Shown: positions 1-12,373 of the stretch, one piece after another
Layout: each line of letters starts with the position of its first letter
How positions within the stretch are numbered: position 1 is the stretch's first letter
Source of the DNA: Rhabditophanes sp. KR3021
Lineage: Eukaryota > Nematoda > Chromadorea > Rhabditida > Alloionematidae
Direction of reading: 5' to 3'
DNA: 64,000 nt
Assembly (NCBI GenBank): GCA_963281155.1
Contig: CAUJLY010000002.1
Span: 372,001-436,000 of the forward strand
Notes under the pieces: model-generated
What the model was told of the DNA's origin: nothing
The model's database searches: none
The model's input: the letters and a program-made list of their open reading frames with translations, nothing else
Translations under genes and position numbers: made by a program

Positions 1-70
1 TTGGATAATTAATATTGTTACTAACTAATTGACTTTATTATTTGTGACATGATGTCTATATTTTACTAGA

Positions 71-2352
71 ATGTCTTCATCATTAATAATATACCTTAAT
101 TCAGCCACTTGTTCGGAATCAAATCACAACTCCTCAACCCTAAACGGCCATACCACATTAACCAATTGTCGATCCTCAACCCCATCCTCATCCGGAGACA
201 ACGACCATCTTCAAAGACTCGCTCAAATGACTCAAGGCGTAGGAATGTCTAAAGATTCAGGTGAGCAAAGTACCGTACACCCCAAACTTAATAATATCCT
301 CACCAGTTTCCTTTGATCTTTCCGCACACCATTACCTTCCTAACATACCATTTATTTTGGAAGCTATCACTTCATCTTTATTTGCTCGATTGGTACGAGT
401 TGAGGCCAACCTTTTTAAAAAATATTAAATACATTAAAATGCTTTGACAAATTCCGATGCTCTCTAAAAAGTTATCAAAGCCCATTAAATGTTTTTTTGG
501 GACTAAATGTTTGAGGAGCAAAATCACGCAATCTTTGCGGCATCTCCACAAATAAATATTTAGACCACCAAAAAAGTTTTATTTTTTGTAAATTTAATGT
601 CTTTTCTGCATACTACTTAACTATTCTGTTCTTTTTTATAAACTAAATTATTTAGAAAAGGGCGCCGCCAACAGTCTAGAGTAAAACAAATGTGCGGTTA
701 CCATTTAGAAAGGACGCTTAAACTAGGGAAAAAGGTTATATGAGTTCAGATATGATTTACTATTATAAAAGTCTAGCTCATATTAAATTATATTAAAAAG
801 GCTTATTTATTATCGGTAAAATGTGTGAAGGAGTCTTGAAATATGTTCTTACTAAAGACTCACATCAAAGAGCGAGGTGCCGCAAAGGTGATAAAAGTAG
901 TGAGTGAAATACGATGTGTTAACACGTTACTGGTAACTTCCACTATTTAGTTAGGGATCATGTTTAATCTTGAGGGATATTTGTGGTTGTTAGGCATAAA
1001 AATACACTTAAACATACCCATATGCATATGATACATTCTTTTTTTGCTATTTTAAGGCAGCCATTCCCTTACTTAGTTTGTGAATTCGAATTCTCTTTAG
1101 TAGTTGTGACTTTATCATATGTTTTCTCCTTCTCTTCAATATTCTTCTACTGACTCTAAACTATTTTTGCCTTCAGCAGCAACGGCTGATCCATCCTTGT
1201 ATCAGTCTGCAGCAGCAGCCGCCTACGTAAATCAATATGGAAGCTGGCAAAATGCGTATTACCAGCAATTCTCACAACCTATGAATCCGGCGACTGCTTT
1301 TTGGCCTGGAGCGTACCCCCCTGCGCCGCATTGGTCTAGTTATGGTATGTCGAAGTGGGACTTCACATTTAGTTTTGTCTAATTTCAGCTCAAACTAAAA
1401 AAGGACGCCAAACGTATCAACGCTTCCAGACATCTGTCTTGGAGTCTAAATTTCAGGTATCTACTAAGCTAGTTAACATTTTAATAACCTTCTTCAAGGT
1501 GTCCTCGTATGTGTCTAAAAAACAGAGAGAAGAGCTGAGGGTGGCTACGAATTTAACTGATAGGCAGATCAAGGTGAGTGAAATGGTATTTTTGATAGTT
1601 ACTTCCAAAAAAGTATAACTAAAGTTGAATTATGTGCATTATATGTTGTAATGATGTATTATCGTAAATGAGCATTATGATAATATGTATTTTGTATGTG
1701 GTAACAAAATGTTGACACTACATTTTAGATCTGGTTCCAGAATCGTCGAATGAAGCAGAAGAAGGAAAAGACACGTGTATTAGACGGTATGTTTATGAAT
1801 ATGTAGACATTTATTAGTCGATGATTTTAGATGGTGAAAACGGATCTTTATTACCAGCTAATCCTCCAAAACAACTAGGCCATGGATCGCATATGGGACA
1901 TCCTGGAAACAATCAGAACGGCCAACAATTAATGCATATGAATAACCATACCCAAAGACAAGATAATTTATCAGGTAATTTTAGTTGTGCCAACAATTTT
2001 TGTTTTACTCTCTTACCGTACTTCCTGTTGTTTATCTGCTAAATATCTAAATATATGATTGTTATCTCTCAAAATCTCTCAAAGCCATTATCTCTCACCA
2101 TCCACTCTTTCCTTATCTAACTAACTCATGTTGTTTATAGACGCAGCTGCTGCTGCCGCTGCCGCAGGCTTTAATCTAATGAGTCCTTGGGGATCGTCGA
2201 TGAACAATTCGTTGATGGGATCTGGAGATCCAAATAGCATGTTAGGAGGACAAAATCATCACATGGGTATGGTTTATCCGGGAAATAGTGCAGCCGCTGC
2301 AGCTTATGGAATGTCCAATTACCCAGGAGCCTTATGTCCGCCAAATATTTAA
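71..2352 (+). CDS. Posterior-group Hox homeodomain protein (nob-1/php-3 type)
   Basis: Seven exons by splice-site and frame continuity: 71-260, 1177-1344, 1389-1456, 1499-1573, 1729-1786, 1831-1974, 2141-2352 (915 nt, 304 aa). The homeodomain spans about residues 123-182, beginning KKGRQTYQRF and ending IKIWFQNRRMKQKKEK, with the invariant W, F, N and R of helix 3. It is cut by introns after KFQ and between QIK and IWF. A Trp-containing motif (APHWSS) just upstream resembles a Pbx/Exd-interaction tryptophan. Alanine runs lie on both sides of the homeodomain, and the C-terminus is rich in Gly, Asn and Met. From knowledge of the family, the YVSKKQREEL stretch is typical of nematode nob-1/php-3 Abd-B-group proteins, nuclear DNA-binding factors for posterior patterning. 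The ATG at 71 keeps the full frame open, but it lies at the window edge beside a possible acceptor (TTTTACTAG), so an upstream exon is possible. Confidence 0.85.
261..1176 (+). other. Long first intron of the Hox gene
   Basis: A 916-nt intron in a gene whose other introns are about 42-170 nt. It begins GTGAGC and ends at TTGCCTTCAG. It contains a GC-rich patch near 661 and the self-complementary motif CATATGCATATG near 1020. No coding potential was seen on either strand. A cis-regulatory role is an inference from its length and position in a Hox gene. Confidence 0.6.
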
Positions 2353-3603
2353 AAAAGCTCTCGTTCTCTCCTCAATAATAATAACTTTTGAATAACTACA
2401 TTAGTAGTCAAAACAATTTAAATTATAGAAAACATTGTGTGGAAAGGGGCTATTTAACCTTCCAGATCACAATTGTATAATTTGACAAAAAATCTATATT
2501 TTGATGGCTATCCATTGAATTGTACATGTAGTTGGTGAATTCCATTCCTCTTATTAACAATCATTTTTGGTTTTTTCTTATTAATTATAAAATCATATTG
2601 TGTACTTCTTTCAAATCGTTTAATTAATATGCCAATAAAGATGTTTATATCAAATATGCTATTAATATAGCTTTAGTTAATAAAAATGCCTTTAATTATA
2701 CCATTAAAAGTGAAATTAAAGATACCGTTAATGATGGGAATTAAGTTTAGCAAGTTAACGGTGTAAATGAAACAATGAAATGGGCTTTTATTTTACTTTA
2801 GATGAAAGAAATTAAACATTTGACGATAACTGCATAGAAGTAGAAACACGATATCAAGGCGTATCAAATAAATTGTTTTTGCCAGATTTTTAGGTTTGTA
2901 ATATCTTATACCATTACATTCAAGCAAATAATGTTTCAATATTTGTTTTATAAACAATTATATTTACTGTCAAACAAAGCATGCAGAAGTATAATCGTTA
3001 AAATGAAGCCACTATATTACATTTCATTTGAAAATTTTTGAATTACCAAATACTTTAGATGTAAATATTAGGCCGCTACTGTTTTTTATTATATCTCTCT
3101 TAAACAAGTTAACAAAATTGATATGGGACGTGCGACCATTGTTCAAGCATGCAATTTTGGAGTTAGCCTTAGGTAATGAGATAATTACTTTATTAAAGAA
3201 CGTTACATAAATTTTTTGTATAAAAATGCTATGTTCATTTTATCATTTATATAGTTATTCTAATTGGATTGAGTGTAGATTAATAATTCTTGGAATACAA
3301 TTATATCATCAAGTCTATCTTTGCCCTTACTTCCATCATTATCTTTCATACTCTATATATTTACTCATGCTAAAAATCAAATGAAAAAGCACTGAACTTG
3401 ATTTTAACCACGCCACATATATTAAATTGCTTACAATATATTTGTAGTGTTTTTAAACTTTCTAAAACATTTTTTCAGATTTGAATTATCAAATAAAGAT
3501 ATGATAAGAAATTTATATATCATTGCTGTGACCATGATACTTTGGTTTGAAATATAGCTGGAACTATTTTATTGAAATAAAATAACTTAATCAACAATAT
3601 GCA
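2353..3603. other. Intergenic, no gene seen
   Basis: AT-rich spacer between convergent genes. It carries possible AATAAT/AATAAA-type polyadenylation signals for the Hox gene. The small ORF at 3028-3210 has no coding character. Confidence 0.6.
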
Positions 3604-5438
3604 TTAATAATATGACAATGAAGGGCACATATTAGGAGATGGTAATGCAATATTTGATTTTGTCCATATTTCGGTTTTTTTATCAAAACTATAAATGTCT
3701 GAAATATTTACACTATTTGAAGAACCTCCGAAGCTAATTATCTCTGTAGATAATTCAACAGATCTGTTACCACTGCAAGTAATAGGTAAAGGTGTTGTTG
3801 ATTGCCATTTATTAGCATTTATTTCATAAATGTCACAATTATCCTTTTTAGTCCATTTTTCACCTTCTTGATAAACTCCACCACAAAACATAATATTATT
3901 ATCATTTAAACAGACTGCAGAATTTTGTCTTTTTATTGGAATTTCAGCAAGTTTTTCCCAATCTTTAATTCTCGGATCATATCTAAAAATGAAATATCAC
4001 TTATAATTAAAGTATTTACCTGAACATATTTGTATTTCCAGTACTTCCTGGAGTGACATATATTATATTGTCAATTACAACAGATGAATGATCACATGAA
4101 GTAACAGGTAGCGCTTTTTGATTCAACCAAATCATTTTTTCAAAATCAAAGCTAAAATATTATTTGTAAAGAATAACATTCACACTCTCACCTTTGTACA
4201 ATATCTGTACTCTTATCATTTACATATCCTCCAAAGGTCCAAATTTTACCGTTGTATTTAGCTGTGGAAAAGGATTGTTTAAATGAATCCATTTCAGTCT
4301 CTAAGACAACACTTCTCTTTGTTACAATATCAAACCTTAAAAATGAAATAAATAAATAAACTATGCTATTTACTTTTCCATTTTTTTTGTTTTACATCCA
4401 CCAAAAACAATTAATTTTGTATCAATTAATTCCGAACATGCTCTAGATCTCTCAAATTGCAAAGTTCCAAATTCAGAGACCGTTTCAGTTTCTACGTCAT
4501 AGTTCAAAATGCGTTTACTATTATTTCCATCTCCACCAACTAAAAATAAAATAAATACTTAAACAATTATTAAAACTTACCCAAAAAAACATTTTCAACA
4601 ATTTTATCAGATTTGGCAAAGTTAGTCTTAAAACTTAAGGCTAATAAATAATGGGCAAGTCCCTGTACATCATTTAATTTAGGATTTTGGATTAGTTCTT
4701 TATTCATGAAGGATTTTGATAGTTGCGAAAAATCTATTTTATCAAGGAGTTCCTGCCAATATTGGTATCTATCATTAAAACCATATTCGACCCATCTATT
4801 GAAAATGATGCACATTTCTTCTTGATTATTTGATTTTATAAATTCTGTATCAAATGTTTCAATCAGTCCATAATAATTGATACCATCAAATGCATGTACA
4901 TTATAGAGTGTCTAAAATAAAATATATTAAAAAAAAAGAATCAAATTTAACTTACTTTAAAATTTTGTTTAATCGAAGCCTTTAATAATGAATTCAAATC
5001 TGAATAATTCTGCTCATCAAATAACTCAATTAACAATACATGGTGCAAAATAGAATCTTCATCTTTAATCCATTTTATAATCATTTTTTTAATATCTTTG
5101 CATTTAAATTGTCTATAAATGTTCACTAATTGATAAACATTAGACTCATTCATTTTGAAAGTTTCATGATTGCAAATGTATTCCAAGTAATTAGAAAAAT
5201 CACCAATATTCAAATTACGACAATCATACAATTCTATAATCATATACGCATGCATTCGCTAACATATATATCGTATGAACATACCTGAATTAGGATTGCT
5301 CAAAAAATAATCCCGAAAGTGATCATTGTGACTAAACAAATGAAATTTTGATGCTTTAACGACTCCATCTTTGCAATTAATCGTAAAATCCACAAACTGA
5401 TTCACAGGAAAAAGCAATGATAAATTTTTAAAAAACAT
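3604..5438 (-). CDS. BTB-BACK-kelch repeat protein
   Basis: Seven exons rebuilt on the minus strand: 5285-5438, 4956-5233, 4581-4911, 4374-4539, 4192-4335, 4020-4151, 3604-3982 (1584 nt, 527 aa, phases consistent). The N-terminus looks like a BTB domain (VDFTINCKDGVVKASKFHL, followed by FRDYF), followed by a BACK-like helical region and then kelch repeats with Gly-Gly pairs (VGGDGN, VFGGCK, TFGGYVND, FCGGVYQ, SFGGSS). Proteins of this architecture usually act as substrate adaptors for CUL3 ubiquitin ligases; no particular orthologue could be assigned. Introns are only 37-51 nt. A nearer acceptor at 5259 would make a 26-nt intron, so the acceptor at 5234 was preferred. The kelch part seems to have five repeats rather than the usual six. 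Confidence 0.8.
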
Positions 5439-6700
5439 TTATTGGATATTCTTATAAGGTAAGTACTATAAAAATAAGTTCATTACAAAATCTCTAATTA
5501 TATTGGGGATATACACATCTAAATAGATCATGAACAATTAGTTTGGTACAATCGAAACTATAATAAAGCATCCTTAATTGATACATAATAATTATGTATT
5601 GATAAAAAATTGTGGTGTTTAAGGAAGTGAGTGTTTTATTAATTGCAGTCGATCAATGTTAATGATTTCTGAATATAAAATGATAGTGAATTTAAGATTA
5701 TGTTTAGTGCTATGGAAAAATATTACCTAATTATTAAATTGTTACCAAAAGAATATAATAATAAAGAGACTGATGTGATATCAAATACTTTTGTAAAATA
5801 AATAAAATTACAAATTGTTGTATAGTAAATGTAGATTCGTAGGGTCAAGATTGACGCAAACAAAGCAAAGAAACGCGAGGACTTTATAAAAAACCAAAAA
5901 TGTCAGATGACAACTAGCAAAAGGAGTGATAATTTATAAAAAAGAAGCCTCTTATATTAAAAATTACTTTACATAATAGATCAGATATAATTCCTTACAT
6001 GTTAATTTGCAAACATATTGATGACAAGTTAGATAAATTAGCATACATATATTTTCACTATTATTTTCCATCCAATATGTATATTTATCTCATTTATAAA
6101 GAAGGCTTTTTTTAAATAAACGTTCTCATTTGTAATTATCCGAACACCCAGATTCCTACGAATCTGCACATATCATCAGTGGATATATCATCTAAAAGAT
6201 ATATTTATTTAACAGGTAATTTGACATCTTTTTATAAATGATTTTTCTTATTCTAATAAACTATTCATTTGTTTGTCATTTTGCCTTAATTTTATTAGGA
6301 CTACTGACCAGTATCATCATTCTCTTTTTAATAGTATCAAGCAAATCCAAAATTGGTACCTTTCTTTTATCATATGCGATTCATTTTTTATAAAATAGTA
6401 AGTTAAGTAACTTCAGAACTAAGCATTCAATATCAAATTTCAACTTCCACATATTGAAACAAGACAAATGTCAAATTGCAAAAAAGTTTATTTATACTTA
6501 AAATAAAAATTAAAATGTTCAAACAAAATATTTAAAAAATCTATACTGTTCTTTTCTATAAATTACAAAATTTAGACTTCTTTAGAAAATCTAACAAACC
6601 AAAAGAAAATTTAGCCGGAATTTCAGACAAAAGACAGAGATCAGAACAACTATAATAATTTAATAATTATGTAAGGGAGGAATGATGTTGTTCTTAATAC
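5439..6700. other. Intergenic with a possible short inverted-repeat element
   Basis: No convincing ORF on either strand. It holds a pair of short inverted sequences (separate entry, 5832-6166). Confidence 0.5.
5832..6166. repeat. Possible MITE-like element with short terminal inverted repeats
   Basis: AGATTCGTAGG at 5833-5843 is the exact reverse complement of CCTACGAATCT at 6155-6165, about 335 bp apart. There is no coding capacity between them. No clear target-site duplication was seen and no second copy was noticed in the window. Chance is a real alternative for an 11-bp match. Confidence 0.3.
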
Positions 6701-9022
6701 TTAATCTTCATCAGACACAATTTCACCATCACTTAACTCTTCTGCCTTTACTATTTTCTTAGCTTTTTTAGGAATTGAGGGAGTTTCGTGTTTGGGGCGA
6801 TTTATTTGCTGTGGTTGTTGAGGGTTCTGATTTCGGTTTCTGTTTTGGTTACCACCAAATTGATTGTTAGGGTGGTTGTTTCCAAATAGCTGATTTCGCA
6901 TTGGAACTCCACGTGTGTTGCTGTTATTATGTCTTCCACCGTTCCGACCAAAATTGTTAATGTTGGTACCTTGGTTATTGCGTCGGTTGGTGGCGCCTCC
7001 TCGAATTGCATTGCCTTGTCCATTGTTGGCAAATTGGTTTGCTTGGAAATTCCCACAATTATGCCCCATCATATTACCACCATCATTCTTGTAATTTCCC
7101 CGGCCCATCATGTTTGGAGCTTGAGGGGTCCGATGGTCTTGTGGGTGTGCTTGGCGAGGCATTTGAGCACTTCGCCTCAACGTGTTGAATTCATTTTCTT
7201 CGAAGGTCCCAGCATACACGTCAATTGTCATCTTGCTCGTCCAGTTCCCAACCACATTCTTCACGAACCTATCTTTTTCTCCAATTTCTTTCAACAGCCT
7301 AAGTATGTCTGCTTCTCCCTTCTTCATCTTACCAGGGCAGGAGAGGAAAAAATTGGTTAAATTCATTGCGGTACTCCGAAATTGCTCGATTGTTAGTTTG
7401 GATAGAATATCTCTCGAAATGTGTAGATCAAAACTGATAGCTTCCAACTTTTTTAGTATATCTGTGAGGAATATGTCGTCAGTGGATATAATCGTAGGTA
7501 CTGGCTTGACTGTTGTTCCTTGCTGCCACATGATGTAATTTCTGGTTTCCTTAGCCTCTATCAAGAATGGATTGGGCCAGATGGCTGTAAAGTTTTCTGA
7601 ATTAATAACATCAAACGGAACATTCGAGATGAAGTTTTCAGTTGGACTGTCTGAACCTAGCAAAGTTTCCATCGCCACCTTAAATTCAGGCATCTTCTTA
7701 GGGTAAAGACCTTTGAGCATTATATCTCTACGAATTTCCATCAAAATAAAACCTAATCTATTGCCACCAACATATGGAGGCCGAAAAGCCAATGGAGCCC
7801 CACAAATGGATATCAAATCCTTCGTACTCAAGTGTTGCATCGTTAGCCAAGGCCTCAAGTCACGTTCTCTAATTCCAATCGTCAATTCACTGTCTATTGT
7901 ATTAAATCGTGAGCAGAACACTAGTAAAGCCTCATTTGTTTCTAGCAAGAGGCGTTGGATGTGCATTGACTGCGTAATGGTTGTTTGCATGGCTTCTTTT
8001 AAAAGTTCATGTCTGTCGTTCATATACCAATTCATGGACTTTTCTAGACTCATTTCTAGAGCATCGATTACTTTATGCAGTATGACCCAACATTCAAGTG
8101 AATTGTCACTAGACATTATGGAATCACCATTCGTTAGTGAGATATCTAAAGCTTTAATGGCTTTGCTGGCAAATAAGTGAACTGCAGAACTGTACTCTTT
8201 GATTACTCCGTTTTCGGTTGTTTTGACGGTAATGGGGTAAAATGGATGAAAGACAGACTCGGCAGTGAAACAAATCAGGTGATTGGAAACGTAGTACTTG
8301 ACCTTTTCGATGTCGAAGGGCCTGATTATAGGAATACGGCTTTCGTGGTCTTCTTTTGCCTTTTCTCGTAATTCCATCATAACTAAGCCTGCTCGGTTAC
8401 CACCCATCTCTTTCAAGTGATCTGGTCTTTTAGGTTTACGGAGTGTCATCCAGTCAATCAAGGTTGAGGGAGTCGTTTCTTCTTTGACAAGTTCAGATTG
8501 AATCACAGTCTCCGGCACCAGACAACTCCATTTTTTGTCGTTTCCTCGAGGTTCCAAGAGAATAGCGTCTCCAGTAGCTAGTAATAGTTGTTCTAGATAG
8601 TCGTGCCTTGAAATTTTGTACCTCATCGCAGTCTGCCTCCACTTATCCATCTTGAAAACCTTATTATCCACCAGCTCTTGATTAATCTTATTTTCCTTAT
8701 AAATAATCTCAGCTAACTCAGGCAAATCCAAGGGGTTCTCCACATTCCTGACCTTTTCAATAGCTTCATCCACCACCTTCAAAGCCTCGAACAAGCGCTG
8801 ATAAGCGTAATGCTCCACAGACCGATACTCAACTTTCTTGATGTCGAATAAGATAGGATAATAAATAGACAAAGGCTTGAACACCCCACTCAGACTAATC
8901 ACCGCATAACTGCCAATAATAGGAATAGGTTTGTCATCAGCATCATAAGTAGCTCCAGACAATTTGATAGGACGGTTGACCATGGCGCTAAATTTTTGCT
9001 TCATTTCATCCCTGTCATCCAT
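6701..9022 (-). CDS. Tandem NADAR-like domain protein with Asn/Gly/Arg-rich tail
   Basis: Intronless 773-aa ORF. Residues about 50-220 match the NADAR (YbiA-like) pattern: VEHYAYQRL, then LLLATGDAILLE, KKWSCL in place of the usual WG(I/V)G, and GGNRAGLVMMELR at the domain end. A second copy lies at about 235-440 (AVHLFASKAIKAL ... GGNRLGFILMEIR), and a weaker third at about 450-600. The tail, about 610-760, is low complexity with many N, G, Q and R and some RGG-like pieces, ending in acidic residues after a Lys-rich NLS-like KKAKKIVK. NADAR proteins remove ADP-ribose or act on riboflavin intermediates; here the motifs are degenerate, so catalysis is uncertain. The tail suggests RNA binding or condensate behaviour (inference). 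It is the largest intronless ORF in the window. Confidence 0.7.
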   Translation of the reverse strand: MDDRDEMKQKFSAMVNRPIKLSGATYDADDKPIPIIGSYAVISLSGVFKPLSIYYPILFDIKKVEYRSVEHYAYQRLFEALKVVDEAIEKVRNVENPLDLPELAEIIYKENKINQELVDNKVFKMDKWRQTAMRYKISRHDYLEQLLLATGDAILLEPRGNDKKWSCLVPETVIQSELVKEETTPSTLIDWMTLRKPKRPDHLKEMGGNRAGLVMMELREKAKEDHESRIPIIRPFDIEKVKYYVSNHLICFTAESVFHPFYPITVKTTENGVIKEYSSAVHLFASKAIKALDISLTNGDSIMSSDNSLECWVILHKVIDALEMSLEKSMNWYMNDRHELLKEAMQTTITQSMHIQRLLLETNEALLVFCSRFNTIDSELTIGIRERDLRPWLTMQHLSTKDLISICGAPLAFRPPYVGGNRLGFILMEIRRDIMLKGLYPKKMPEFKVAMETLLGSDSPTENFISNVPFDVINSENFTAIWPNPFLIEAKETRNYIMWQQGTTVKPVPTIISTDDIFLTDILKKLEAISFDLHISRDILSKLTIEQFRSTAMNLTNFFLSCPGKMKKGEADILRLLKEIGEKDRFVKNVVGNWTSKMTIDVYAGTFEENEFNTLRRSAQMPRQAHPQDHRTPQAPNMMGRGNYKNDGGNMMGHNCGNFQANQFANNGQGNAIRGGATNRRNNQGTNINNFGRNGGRHNNSNTRGVPMRNQLFGNNHPNNQFGGNQNRNRNQNPQQPQQINRPKHETPSIPKKAKKIVKAEELSDGEIVSDED

Positions 9023-10192
9023 TAATACAACATAAAGTTATTGCTAACCAATAAACCACCTATAATCTATTTAAATATTTAATCACGCAAAAGGAACAAA
9101 CCGCAAGGGTCAATGAAAAGGGAAAGTATATGCAAATTATCAAATATTACAACAAAATGACCCCATATGCACATTTATAAAAGAAATGATAGAAAGTTTT
9201 GATAAAACAAATAGATATGCGCGGATGCGTTGTCCCAATCATCGTGGTGTAAGATAACTTTTAAACCAATAAGTAGCATTGATGGTGGTGGTCTTAACCA
9301 AAGATGGCATTCGGATAGATTAATACTAAGTGTAAATAAATATGTGGGCTTGAGTTTTAATGAGTAAAAAGCTCCCATTTATCAACCTCTAATTAGCCAA
9401 AGTAATTCATTGGAAGAGTTTATCATCTATTGGGAGTGATGTAACCTTAGGTTATTGCATTTTTACCACATAAAATGAAAAGGATACAATAAATAATACT
9501 TTAATAAATTGTATAAACTCCGATAAAGTGTATGTATAAAATGAAATGAATTGCAAACACTAAAATACGGAGCCTAAACAGCCACAATGCCAAGGTCCAA
9601 TACAAAATAGAAATATCTAATTTATGTGAAGTAAACTTTTAGCATTCATTAAATAGTCTAGTATTCTTATTCAACACATAAAACCACGGAATTTATTCGG
9701 TATTTATTAAAAATATCTATTATAAATTATTCAACTTAAATATCCATTCTAAGGATTCCCAGCATTCTATGTTAACAGGACAACGATTTAAACTAAGTAA
9801 GACTGATGCAACTTTGCAATCATCGCAAATCTCTTCAAAAACCATTTCCTCGCCAAAATCAAAAATATAATTAGTCACTAACATAACCACTGTTACCTAA
9901 GAAAAGAAAACTCTACCAGCTATAAGAGAGATAAAAGAGGTATTAATTAGTTTATGTACTTATTGTATCTACTATTATATTAGGTTTCTTGTATGTAAAT
10001 AGACAGTAAATAAATTAGACTGTCATTTTGTTACTGTCAAACATATTAGATAGATTATTTTTATTATAACATAATCAACCACATCGTTTTAATAGTTCAA
10101 TTATGTTTTATAAACAATTCACAAAATGACAAATATCTAGATACAACAAATTTATAAAAAAGTAAAAGTAAAAAAACACACAAACAAACTAA
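9023..10192. other. Intergenic, no gene seen
   Basis: AT-rich spacer between two minus-strand genes. The ORF at 9175-9378 has no recognisable features. Confidence 0.55.
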
Positions 10193-11645
10193 TTATTCTT
10201 TGATGAGCCATTTGATGGCAAAAGTAAATCCAAGACCAACAGTGATTCCAAGGATGAGAGAGAAGGCACTCATCATTCCAGCGATTGGAGCGTGATTGGT
10301 TGAGACGCTTTTTGGAGCGTACATCATACCGAGGGAACAATAATATCCACTGGTGAAGGACATCAACACAGCCCCCAACAAATAAACGAAAGTTGAAGTG
10401 ACGTAGACTGGCATGACTCCTCTGATTTCGGGAGCATAGTTGCAAAAGAAGAAGAAGGGAATAAAGATAAGCCTTCCAAATACTGGAATCCAAAGGTATT
10501 TTCTGTTTGGGAACTTGACAAAATTAGCGCCAAGTGATCCAAGAAAGGCAAACAAATTGAAGAGTAAGAAACAAGTGACTCCTGTAAAATACTTATCTCC
10601 AATAAAAAATGCTTCTCCTTTAAGAGGTTTAATTTCAGCCGTCATCGCAGGAAAGCATGTCAAGGTGACGAAGAATATGGTAAAGACATTCAACAATTGG
10701 GGGAATGTTTTAAAGAAAACCTCTCTGTAGGTTGTCCAGTTGATTGGCGATTGTTGGATAAAGTTTTCACCACCTTCAGTCTCCATAGCTTGTTGCGAGT
10801 AGTAAGTGTAGAAAGGGAATTTCTTCAAAAGGAAGGTGCTTCCAAGACACAACACAACAACGGACAAGGCAATTGAGAAGTAAATTACGGCAGAATAGAT
10901 AGGGTGAGTTGTAATAGCCAATGTGAGGATATTCATGACAGCAACAAATGTCCCAGCCAAGTTATTTCCGAGGATAATTGCATTGATGTACCTTTGAGGA
11001 AATCTAGCAGCAAGACCATACACTGAATTTTGGTAAAGGCCATTTGCGCCGTTCAAAATAACTACCAACAACATGGTAATCCAAAAGAAAGTGTCGATCC
11101 AGTTGTTGCTGTTGATAGGAATCATTATCATGATGGAGATGATGGAGGCTGCAACGGCGCTCAACGAAACTCCGATCCTCCCGATGAAGTTTCCTTTCTT
11201 TGTTGGCAACAAGATGTTGATTCCGTTAAGGAGAAGGTTTGGGACTTGAGAGAAGATTCCAATGAGAGAAAAGAAATGTTGGCCGTAGTAGGAGACCGTC
11301 TTTTTGTCTTGGGATTCGAAGTAAGTAAGTTTGTATTGGATGAAGTACTAAAAAGAGTTAAATTTCCCCATAAAGATTAATAAACGTACAAATGGGGCGA
11401 TAGTAATCAACATGTTCCAGGGAATCAAAACTCCTACACCATGGAGCAACATAATAATGTACACCAAGCAATATCTGTCAGTAGGTGGTCTTCTCATGGA
11501 AGATGTCGAATGTTCAGCAGAAGGACCGTTGTCAGAAAGGCCTAAAGTGTGTGATTAGTTATTAAATGATGATGCGAAACTTACATCCTTCCGTCTTCGT
11601 GGCAGTTGTTTCTGAACGAGTAATAGCATACGACTTTTTAGTCAT
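10193..11645 (-). CDS. Equilibrative nucleoside transporter (SLC29/ENT family)
   Basis: Three exons: 11585-11645, 11390-11541, 10193-11347 (1368 nt, 455 aa, the usual ENT length), with introns of 43 and 42 nt. It is a plasma-membrane carrier for nucleosides or nucleobases by family. The N-terminal membrane segment has the ENT signature HGVGVLIPWNML. The middle has ANGLYQNSVYGLAARFP and ILGNNLAGTF, typical of TM4-TM5. About 11 hydrophobic segments can be seen, with a charged loop near the middle. The start ATG at 11645 gives a short cytosolic N-terminus rich in Thr and Lys. Which ENT paralogue this is cannot be said. Confidence 0.92.
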
Positions 11646-12373
11646 ATCGTAATTCTAAAAGGGTAAAATTAGTTAGAATAATTTAAATTAAAGCGAGACG
11701 TGAGCACGACCAACCAAAAAGGTGAATGAAACAAAAGTAGAAGAAAAAGGGAGTAGAGTAGTAAGTCGTCTACCAAAAAAAAGCATGCACTCGGAGACAA
11801 AGAAAATAATTTTCCCAAGAAGCAATGTACATACAATAACATTTAGATGACGATGAGGAGTCGATTGGCGTAACAAAAAAATTGATTAAAGTCTTTTTAT
11901 AAGGTATCTCTCTTTAATTGAAAACGAATGTGTCGAGGTAAAATGTTTGCCAAGTAATTGAAAAAGCGATCTAAAATATTGTGCACACAGACAGATTTTG
12001 CTATCGTTATTTTAACATTTCTAACTGAAATATTATTAATTGTCGAGATGACAAATTTCTACATTTTTATAGAAAATGTAAAAGTTGATTTGGAACAAAA
12101 AATCATATTTGTTCAATTTACGTATATTCATTTTTATAAAATAAAAGTTGCATATAACATAGAAGTATGTTACCACAAGATGTTATTTTAAATGTACTGC
12201 GAATATTAGTAAATATTCATGCTTTTGCATAGTTTCAACAATTTTTGTCAATACGAATAACATTGTATTTTTAATTAAACAATTTAATTGGAAGTTTATA
12301 ATTTTATATATGCACATATCAAACTTTATTTAAGTACTTTATTTATCACGTCAGAAATAAGCATTTAGTGTAT

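Noticed and set aside
5234..5284. A 26-nt intron using the acceptor at 5259 in the kelch gene
   Set aside because: Too short to splice; the acceptor at 5234 gives a 51-nt intron and keeps the BTB frame.
6929..8371. Several plus-strand ORFs of 60-155 codons
   Set aside because: They lie wholly antisense to the 773-codon NADAR-like gene, which has clear domain motifs; they are shadows.
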